From Candidatus Microgenomates bacterium (GTDB lineage Bacteria > Patescibacteriota > Microgenomatia > 2-02-FULL-39-11), in assembly GCA_022866885.1 (NCBI GenBank), contig JALHWS010000129.1, forward strand, positions 1 through 6,865: a stretch of 6,865 bases of DNA. Reading direction: 5' to 3'. The position numbers and the translations under genes are program-made. The stretch's first letter is position 1. Every line of letters begins with the position of its first letter. Positions 1 through 3,844 of the stretch are shown piece after piece. The notes under the pieces were generated by a model. It ran no database searches. It saw only the letters and a list, made by a program, of their open reading frames with translations, and was not told the origin of the DNA.

Positions 1-556
1 ATGCAAAGACCAGATTTTGTCTCCATAAGATTCCTACAACTATCAGGAGTAAAAATAGTACAGGAAATAAGATTGGATTAAACTGGAATATCCAGAGCGA
101 GAATACGACCAGACCGACGAAAAAAAGGATTGGCGCCCGCATAAAATTATGACTATTGCCGGATGGATCGTTTTTGGCCTGTTCGATATTCATTTTCATG
201 ACGGACATATACTCTAAGATCCGGTCTTTAATTTCTTTTAAGCCGTAATGGTTTTTGTCCAAAACTTTTTGGGCGTTTGCGATATCCAGATTATCCGTGC
301 TTCGTTTATCCCAGGGAAGAGTGGTGATGCAGTCGATATAGGAAGCCACCTGGTCAAAGCCTGAAAGGAAGCCGCCGTATTTGAAACTTAACTTCGCCCG
401 TTCAATCATGGTGGCCGCTTTATCCCGAAGATCCGGGGGAAGGTGAGTGGCGTCCAATTTTGCTTTTAGCTTATCAAGCTCACTGATTTCAGTTGGGGGA
501 TTGGAAGTAACGGTCGGATTGTTTTGACCGGTCTGGTCATTTTGAGCAGGATTCAT
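1..556 (-). CDS. Lon-like N-terminal domain protein with membrane hairpin, partial (3' end off window)
   Basis: My translation from the ATG at 556 stays open for 185 codons to the window edge. Residues 1-35 are a polar, probably disordered lead. Residues about 37-125 resemble the helical region that precedes the AAA+ module of Lon proteases: TLPWDKRSTDNLD, then LDKNHYGLKEIKDRILEY, a Lon hallmark. RAPILFFVGLV (140-150) matches the first beta strand before Walker A, but the expected GxGKT loop is missing. Two hydrophobic stretches follow instead (about 141-157 and 161-178), like a membrane hairpin. Many Patescibacteria have Lon-like AAA+ proteins with this N-domain (family knowledge). Whether an ATPase or peptidase domain follows cannot be seen. 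It may be a membrane-anchored variant, a fusion, a broken gene or an assembly joint. The start is supported by an extended -10 promoter just upstream. No Shine-Dalgarno is visible. Confidence 0.75.
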   Translation of the reverse strand, partial: MNPAQNDQTGQNNPTVTSNPPTEISELDKLKAKLDATHLPPDLRDKAATMIERAKLSFKYGGFLSGFDQVASYIDCITTLPWDKRSTDNLDIANAQKVLDKNHYGLKEIKDRILEYMSVMKMNIEQAKNDPSGNSHNFMRAPILFFVGLVVFSLWIFQFNPILFPVLFLLLIVVGILWRQNLVFA

Positions 557-563
557 AAGATTA

Positions 564-579
564 TAGATTTATTATAACA
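564..579 (-). promoter_or_regulatory. Extended -10 promoter of the Lon-like gene
   Basis: On the minus strand, TGT followed by TATAAT (hexamer 571-576, TG at 578-579) is a perfect -10 with the TGn extension. No good -35 lies at 17 bp, which is acceptable for extended -10 promoters. The predicted start is near 564, giving an 8-nt leader with no Shine-Dalgarno, similar to the other short leaders in this window. Confidence 0.5.
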
Positions 580-626
580 GTAAAGTTGGGGAGTGTGGTA
601 TATGACAATCGTATATATTCAGTAGC

Positions 627-655
627 TTGATTTATTTATGATAAAAGAGAATAAT
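627..655 (+). promoter_or_regulatory. Possible distal promoter for the HExxH gene
   Basis: TTGATT (627-632), a 17-bp spacer and AATAAT (650-655) match a sigma-70-type promoter. Transcription would begin near 662 and give a leader of about 114 nt that contains the two hairpins at 670-702 and 717-747. The region is AT-rich, so chance matches are easy and the call is tentative. Confidence 0.35.
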
Positions 656-682
656 AGGCTCGAATAAAGTATGAGGTGGTCA
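653..682 (+). repeat. 30-bp imperfect direct repeat, copy 1
   Basis: This copy begins AATAGGC and ends GGTGGTCA. It matches 2476-2505 at 24 of 30 positions without gaps, and all but one of the differences are transitions. It lies upstream of the HExxH gene; the other copy lies just upstream of the serine hydrolase gene. The two copies bracket the first three accessory genes. Confidence 0.4.
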
Positions 683-730
683 GTCGTAGTAAGCACCTTA
701 TAGAGGAAACCGAGACAGGTTAGAAATAAT

Positions 731-760
731 TTTAATCATTCTAACTTCTATATATAAAAT
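731..760 (+). promoter_or_regulatory. Possible proximal promoter for the HExxH gene
   Basis: TTTAAT (731-736), an 18-bp spacer and TAAAAT (755-760) would start transcription near 767 and leave a leader of about 9 nt before the ATG at 776. That short-leader geometry matches the Lon-like gene and rpsO. It is an alternative to the distal promoter, or additional to it. AT-rich background weakens the call. Confidence 0.3.
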
Positions 761-775
761 ATTAGATTTACATAT

Positions 776-1468
776 ATGAATATACAGCTCATTGTCAATG
801 AAAAAAAAGAATTGATTAAAAGCAAATCAGGAGATGAGGTAAAAGTAGTAGAGGAAATGCCAGAAAGATATCGAGGGCATGGTGCTCTCATTGATTTCCC
901 GTTCTGGTATAAAGGTGGATGCGCTGGTTTACCTACTATATTTATTGATAAGAGTGTTGATAAAGTTCATATTTTACATGAACTCGTTCATTTAGAGAAG
1001 TTCTTTGTGGAAAAGTATCCAATTGTAGTTTCATCTTCAGATTTTCATTATAAAATTGATGTTTTTAAGAACATTGCAGAGGATTATTTAGCCCATAAAA
1101 TTATTTTTAATGTTTATGGCCTAAATCCTATAAGTCCAGCTTTCTTATTAAGAAACAATGTCAATGATAATCGTTCAGATAAACAACTGGCTGCTGATTT
1201 GACTCATTATTACTTTTTTTCCGAGTTTGATAAGGAATATAAAAAAAAGTTAGGACCCTTTATGACAAATTGTCGTCGGCAAAGATACCCTGCGTATTCA
1301 ATTGCCCAGATGGCGATTAAGTGTATTTCGGAAATTGATTATAAGGATAAGTCGAGCTATGAAAAAGGTATTAAGGAATTAATAAATGTTTTTGAACCTA
1401 ATGATAGTTATATTTACCTTGAGTTTTTTGAGAAAGATGGAAGTGTTTGGAAATCGTTTAGAGTCTAA
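776..1468 (+). CDS. Putative HExxH zinc metallopeptidase-like protein
   Basis: A 230-residue soluble protein with no signal peptide or membrane helix. The one clear motif is HELVH at residues 68-72, in the helix ILHELVHLEKFF, the zinc-binding and catalytic signature of gluzincin-type metallopeptidases. A plausible third ligand is E102 in NIAEDYLAH, 30 residues on, which recalls the second helix of many HExxH families. The ImmA/IrrE-like group is one candidate, but overall similarity is not strong enough to name a family. The C-terminal half (about 130-230) is charged and unassigned. No Shine-Dalgarno precedes the ATG; the start is chosen because it is the first in-frame ATG after AT-rich promoter-like sequence. 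It is the first gene of the AT-rich plus-strand segment, and the next gene lies 160 bp on. Substrate unknown: it could process or sense a partner protein, but nothing here shows which. Confidence 0.65.
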   Translation: MNIQLIVNEKKELIKSKSGDEVKVVEEMPERYRGHGALIDFPFWYKGGCAGLPTIFIDKSVDKVHILHELVHLEKFFVEKYPIVVSSSDFHYKIDVFKNIAEDYLAHKIIFNVYGLNPISPAFLLRNNVNDNRSDKQLAADLTHYYFFSEFDKEYKKKLGPFMTNCRRQRYPAYSIAQMAIKCISEIDYKDKSSYEKGIKELINVFEPNDSYIYLEFFEKDGSVWKSFRV

Positions 1469-1486
1469 GCATATAAGTATTATAAT
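1457..1486 (+). promoter_or_regulatory. Promoter for the RNase H-like/membrane protein pair
   Basis: A perfect TATAAT (1481-1486) lies 18 bp downstream of TTTAGA (1457-1462), which overlaps the last codons of the metallopeptidase-like gene. Transcription would begin near A1493 and give a leader of about 136 nt before the ATG at 1629. Confidence 0.45.
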
Positions 1487-1492
1487 TTCCTC

Positions 1493-1628
1493 AAATAGGA
1501 AGTGTTTAAATTGATCGGTTCGTAAGGTTTTAGCCATAAAAAGGTTCTAAACATGTTGGCCAGAGCTAGCAACTAAGAAGAAAACCAGAGATAAAAAAGA
1601 CCTTGGAAGATATTAGAAGTATAGATAT
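1493..1628 (+). other. Structured 5' leader of the RNase H-like gene
   Basis: This non-coding stretch can fold into two small hairpins: TTTAGCC (1529-1535) with GG and CTAAA (1543-1551, 2-nt bulge), and TGTTGGC (1554-1560) with GCTAGCA (1565-1571) around a CAGA loop, including two G-U pairs. A seven-codon frame (MLARASN, 1553-1576) starts inside it, preceded by AAGG at 8-nt spacing, and could be a leader peptide. No known RNA family was recognised. Confidence 0.3.
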
Positions 1629-2066
1629 ATGAATAAAACAAAAGTCATAGTCGATGCATGCTGTCATATTCCAAATGCTCATATTCTTGGAAGAATTGGA
1701 AAAGGGAAAGCGGCTTGTGGAGTATTAGTTATCGATCATTCTGGACAAGAATATGAGTTTAGTAAATACCTTGGAGAAATGACTGTTCCAGAAGCGGAGT
1801 TTCGCGGGCTCATTTTTGCATTAGATCAAACAGTCGGGATTACTAGGTATGATATAGAGGTATGGATGGATAGCGAATTAGTAGTAAATTGGATGACTGG
1901 TAAATACAGGATGAGAAAGGAACATATAAGACCCTTATTTGATGAGGCAAGGAAAAATGCCCAGAGATTTAATAGTGTTGAATATTTCCATCATTCCAGA
2001 AGCACATTACTTGGAAAAAGAGCAGATAGACTTTCGGAGCAAGAATATAACAAATTTCAAAACTAA
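1629..2066 (+). CDS. RNase H-fold protein (RNase HI-like)
   Basis: 145 residues, about the size of a single RNase H domain. The four acidic positions of the type I RNase H fold can be placed: D9 in VIVDACC (strand 1), E57 in PEAEFRGLIFAL (first helix, the usual AE motif), D81 in VWMDSELVVNWMTGKY (strand 4) and D133 in GKRADRLSEQ, like the NxxADxLA end motif. The usual DGA/DGS after the first Asp is DAC here, and a HIPNAHILGRIGKGK insertion replaces the short glycine loop. All catalytic carboxylates appear intact, so cleavage of RNA in RNA-DNA hybrids is plausible. Relatives in the RVT_3 group also act on other nucleic acids. It overlaps the next gene by one base (TAATG), which suggests coupled translation with a membrane protein, an unusual partner for housekeeping RNase HI. 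No strong Shine-Dalgarno; AGAAG lies about 9 nt before the ATG. Confidence 0.75.
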   Translation: MNKTKVIVDACCHIPNAHILGRIGKGKAACGVLVIDHSGQEYEFSKYLGEMTVPEAEFRGLIFALDQTVGITRYDIEVWMDSELVVNWMTGKYRMRKEHIRPLFDEARKNAQRFNSVEYFHHSRSTLLGKRADRLSEQEYNKFQN

Positions 2067-2416
2067 TGGTAAATCAAATTCGTACATGTTTTATTGAATG
2101 TAATTTATTAGATAAGTTTCCGAGTCTGATATTGGCCATCTTACCTATTGGGTTTTCCTTATTATTTATTTGGTATGTGATTAATGTATTTAGAAAAGCT
2201 GATGATATAGAAGAAAACATATTCATTGTCAAAGACTGGATTGATAATTTGGAATACATTATATATTCACAGAAAGGACCATATTTTTCACAATCAATGC
2301 TAGATAAAATTGTTGGAAAAGAGCGTAAACCATTAGAAGCGGAGTTGGACAGACTGAAAATGGAAAGGCAATTTTTACTAGATAAGGTGCCTTTATTGGG
2401 AATGTTAAGAAAGTGA
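2066..2416 (+). CDS. Small single-pass membrane protein with helical C-terminal region
   Basis: 116 residues, not recognised. One hydrophobic segment covers about residues 19-42 (SLILAILPIGFSLLFIWYVI) and is followed by RKADD, so the C-terminal part is probably cytoplasmic by the positive-inside rule. Residues about 46-105 are charged and likely helical, perhaps coiled coil (KPLEAELDRLKMERQFLLDK). The end, KVPLLGMLRK, recalls the APLLGLLGTV segment of MotA/TolQ/ExbB proteins, but the protein stops there, so I do not claim membership. The ATG shares its A with the TAA stop of the RNase H-like gene (TAATG), indicating translational coupling. A membrane tether or partner for that nuclease is the natural inference, but it is untested. 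An open frame on the opposite strand over the same bases looks like a low-complexity shadow. Confidence 0.6.
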   Translation: MVNQIRTCFIECNLLDKFPSLILAILPIGFSLLFIWYVINVFRKADDIEENIFIVKDWIDNLEYIIYSQKGPYFSQSMLDKIVGKERKPLEAELDRLKMERQFLLDKVPLLGMLRK

Positions 2417-2510
2417 AAAAAAGGATAGTTTTCAAACAGCCTTAGGGTTGATAAACTTTTTCTTAAGTATACAAAAATAGGCCTTAACAAAGTATAAGGT
2501 AGTCAACTAA
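2417..2510 (+). promoter_or_regulatory. Possible promoter region of the serine hydrolase gene
   Basis: This 94-bp AT-rich gap has two weak options: TTGATA (from 2449), 16-bp spacer, TACAAA (2470-2475); or TACAAA (2470-2475), 17-bp spacer, TATAAG (2493-2498), which would leave a 6-nt leader. A small hairpin (CCTTA 2482-2486 with TAAGG 2495-2499) includes the only AAGG that could act as a ribosome site, about 11 nt before the ATG. Confidence 0.25.
2476..2505 (+). repeat. 30-bp imperfect direct repeat, copy 2
   Basis: Begins AATAGGC and ends GGTAGTCA, 24/30 identical to 653-682 without gaps. It ends 5 nt before the ATG at 2511, so it forms the immediate upstream region of the serine hydrolase gene. 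Copy 1 sits about 93 bp before the metallopeptidase-like gene. Confidence 0.4.
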
Positions 2511-3080
2511 ATGAAAATTAAGAAGACCAACTGCGTCATTGTTCACGGTTGTCCGGCTGATGCGACGGAGGAAAAAACTAAAGAGTATGCTAAGCATTGG
2601 ATGCCGTGGATAAAGAAAGAATTAACTTCGAGAGGAATAATAACAGAAATTCCTTTCATGCCGAAACCGTGGCATCCGGACTACAAAGCATTTAAGAAAG
2701 AATTTGAAAAATACAAAGTTACACCTGATACTATTCTGATAGGACACAGTTGCGGATGTGCCTTTTTGGTTCGTTGGTTGGGAGAAACTAAAAGGTATAT
2801 AAAAATGTTAATACTGGTTGCGCCTTGGAAAATTTCGGATGGAAAAGACAAATTTAGAAAACTGTTTTATGGCTATCCTGTCGATAAAACAATTAAGGAG
2901 CGGGTAAAAGAAATAGTGATGTTTACGGCAGACAATGAAGAAGAAAATGGTAAGAAAAGCCTGAGTATTTTTTATAAAGCACTTGGCGGGGAAATAATAG
3001 AACTTAAAGGGATGGGTCACTTTTGTTTTGAGGACATGGATACTTATGAATTTCCGGAATTATTGAAAGAAGCAATATAA
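2511..3080 (+). CDS. RBBP9/YdeN-like alpha/beta serine hydrolase
   Basis: 189 residues, the normal size of this small cytoplasmic alpha/beta hydrolase family. Strand 1 and the oxyanion-hole region are NCVIVHGCPAD (7-17). The PWHPDYKAFKKEFEKY segment (about 53-68) is typical of the family before the nucleophile. The nucleophile elbow is IGHSCGCAF with S80. Strand 6 and the acid are IVMFTADNEE with D141, and the catalytic His is H170 in GMGHFCFED. The triad is complete, so esterase or related hydrolase activity is expected. The natural substrate of most family members is unknown. Shine-Dalgarno is weak. The 28-bp palindrome begins 7 bp after the stop codon. These proteins are common single-gene accessory items in Patescibacteria, and no link to the neighbours is evident beyond orientation. 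Confidence 0.85.
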   Translation: MKIKKTNCVIVHGCPADATEEKTKEYAKHWMPWIKKELTSRGIITEIPFMPKPWHPDYKAFKKEFEKYKVTPDTILIGHSCGCAFLVRWLGETKRYIKMLILVAPWKISDGKDKFRKLFYGYPVDKTIKERVKEIVMFTADNEEENGKKSLSIFYKALGGEIIELKGMGHFCFEDMDTYEFPELLKEAI

Positions 3081-3086
3081 GTAAGA

Positions 3087-3114
3087 TGTTACCATGTATC
3101 GATACATGGTAACA
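3087..3114. promoter_or_regulatory. Perfect 28-bp palindrome (operator candidate)
   Basis: TGTTACCATGTATC is followed directly by its exact reverse complement, with a ClaI-type ATCGAT core. It starts 7 bp after the serine hydrolase stop and ends 8 bp before the -35 of the toxin-antitoxin promoter. Neither side has a U-run, so it does not look like an intrinsic terminator. A dimeric regulator site is the simplest reading. Confidence 0.6.
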
Positions 3115-3121
3115 AGAAAGT

Positions 3122-3150
3122 TTGACATAGTGTCAGATGTCTGATATCAT
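3122..3150 (+). promoter_or_regulatory. Strong promoter of the toxin-antitoxin operon
   Basis: Consensus TTGACA (3122-3127), a 17-bp spacer and TATCAT (3145-3150), with a TGA extension just before the -10. Transcription is expected near G3157/A3158, leaving a leader of about 12 nt that holds the Shine-Dalgarno. It is one of the best promoter matches in the window. Confidence 0.75.
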
Positions 3151-3158
3151 ACATCTGA
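3133..3158. promoter_or_regulatory. 26-bp dyad operator over the -10
   Basis: Arms TCAGATGT (3133-3140) and ACATCTGA (3151-3158) are exact reverse complements and share a centre with the inner palindrome TGATATCA (3142-3149). Only the pair C3141/T3150 breaks the symmetry, so 12 of 13 pairs match. It covers the -10 and start site, as expected for autorepression by the antitoxin or toxin-antitoxin complex. Confidence 0.65.
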
Positions 3159-3163
3159 AGGAG
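3158..3163 (+). promoter_or_regulatory. Canonical Shine-Dalgarno of the antitoxin gene
   Basis: AAGGAG with a 5-nt spacer before the ATG at 3169. It is the only textbook ribosome site in the window; the other genes have weak sites or none. Confidence 0.8.
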
Positions 3164-3168
3164 ATATT

Positions 3169-3447
3169 ATGCAGACATATACTATAGATATCAGACCCAG
3201 AAGACAGGCAACTTTTCCCAGGACTCTTCTTAATCAAGTCGGACTCAAAGTGGGAGACAAACTGGTGGCGCAAGTAGTGAACAAAAAAATCATCTTAAAG
3301 CCGCAAAGACAGGTGGCGCTGGATGCTTTTGCGGAATTGCAGCGGATCGTTCAGGAGAGCGGCGTCCCGGAGAAAGAGATACAGGATAATCTGATAAAGA
3401 TTAGGAAAGAGATTTATGCCAAGCGTTATTCTCAAAGTGTTTCTTGA
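3169..3447 (+). CDS. vapB: AbrB/SpoVT-type antitoxin
   Basis: 92 residues. Residues 1-46 form a SpoVT-AbrB (MazE-like) swapped-hairpin DNA-binding domain: TIDIRPRRQATFPRTLL, then LKVGDKLVAQVV and KKIILKP, the usual order of basic strand, Pro-containing turn, GD turn and last strand. Residues 47-92 are helical and charged and should wrap the toxin. The gene overlaps the PIN toxin gene by 32 bp, the classic antitoxin-first arrangement. It has a strong promoter, a dyad over the -10, and a consensus Shine-Dalgarno, all consistent with high expression and autorepression by the complex. The Shine-Dalgarno is unlike its neighbours and suggests recent acquisition. The symbol is given by operon type (AbrB plus PIN); close relatives are often left without a gene name. 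Confidence 0.85.
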   Translation: MQTYTIDIRPRRQATFPRTLLNQVGLKVGDKLVAQVVNKKIILKPQRQVALDAFAELQRIVQESGVPEKEIQDNLIKIRKEIYAKRYSQSVS

Positions 3448-3844
3448 TTCCAATATCTGGTTTTCCGCCTTTTATGGATCGGTAAATTGCCAAAAACTCA
3501 TAAAAGCTCATACTAATGAGAAAATAAAAGCCGTTGTCTCACGGCAGGTTTTAGAAGAAAGCATCAGAAATATTAAGGAAAAAATTCCAGAGATATTATC
3601 AGTTTTCCAGACATACCTGATCAATTATCCACCCTTATTAATTTCTGATCCGGAGATATTGAATTCAAGAATAAGAGGACTGGTAAATAAATACGACCAA
3701 CCAATATTTATTTCGGCTATGATGGGAAAGGTAGACTATTTCGTTACCGGCAACATCAGACATTTTCAGGTGAAAAAACTGGAGAAATTAACCGGGATAA
3801 AAATTCTTACCCCCAAACAAGCGGTGGATTTGCTTCGTCTTTAA
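3416..3844 (+). CDS. vapC: PIN-domain ribonuclease toxin
   Basis: 142 residues, a single PIN domain of the kind annotated as toxin component of toxin-antitoxin systems (PIN_3-like). Acidic sites: D11 in VFLDSNIWFSAFYG, E47 or E48 in QVLEESI, D94 in KYDQPIFISAM and D107 in VDYFVTGN. The final TGD of many PIN proteins is TGN here (N113). Family members with TGN followed by xxHF are known to me, so this alone does not show loss of activity. The C-terminal TGIKILTPKQAVDLL matches the family's last strand and helix. It would be a Mg-dependent RNase held inactive by the upstream antitoxin. The ATG at 3416 lies inside the antitoxin gene, with AGGAAAGAG just upstream; a GTG at 3437 is a less likely start. 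The stop overlaps the pnp stop on the other strand. Confidence 0.85.
   Translation: MPSVILKVFLDSNIWFSAFYGSVNCQKLIKAHTNEKIKAVVSRQVLEESIRNIKEKIPEILSVFQTYLINYPPLLISDPEILNSRIRGLVNKYDQPIFISAMMGKVDYFVTGNIRHFQVKKLEKLTGIKILTPKQAVDLLRL

Larger units (their letters stand above)
557..775. other. Divergent intergenic region with structured leader
   Basis: This 219-bp AT-rich gap separates the minus-strand Lon-like gene from the plus-strand accessory genes. It carries promoters for both directions. Reading plus, it holds two hairpins: 670-702 (9-bp arms with one G-U pair, 15-nt loop) and 717-747 (arms AGGTTAGAA and TTCTAACTT, one G-U, 13-nt loop). An optional 10-codon reading frame, MRWSVVVSTL, lies at 671-703 inside the first hairpin. 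I did not recognise a known riboswitch or RNA class. No further gene is supported here. Confidence 0.4.

Noticed and set aside
670..702. tRNA D-arm-like sequence (GTCAGTCGTAGTAAGC)
   Set aside because: No acceptor, anticodon or T arm can be assembled around it.
2066..2416. Truncated MotA/TolQ/ExbB protein
   Set aside because: Only a short PLLGML resemblance at the very C-terminus; the defining segments are absent and no continuation was seen after the stop.
2074..2490. 138-residue open frame on the minus strand
   Set aside because: It runs antisense to the coupled membrane protein gene, is low-complexity and shows no recognisable motif; the TAATG coupling favours the plus strand.
3087..3114. 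Palindrome read as an intrinsic terminator for the serine hydrolase gene
   Set aside because: No U-run follows on either strand; downstream is AAGAAAG and upstream GTAAGA.
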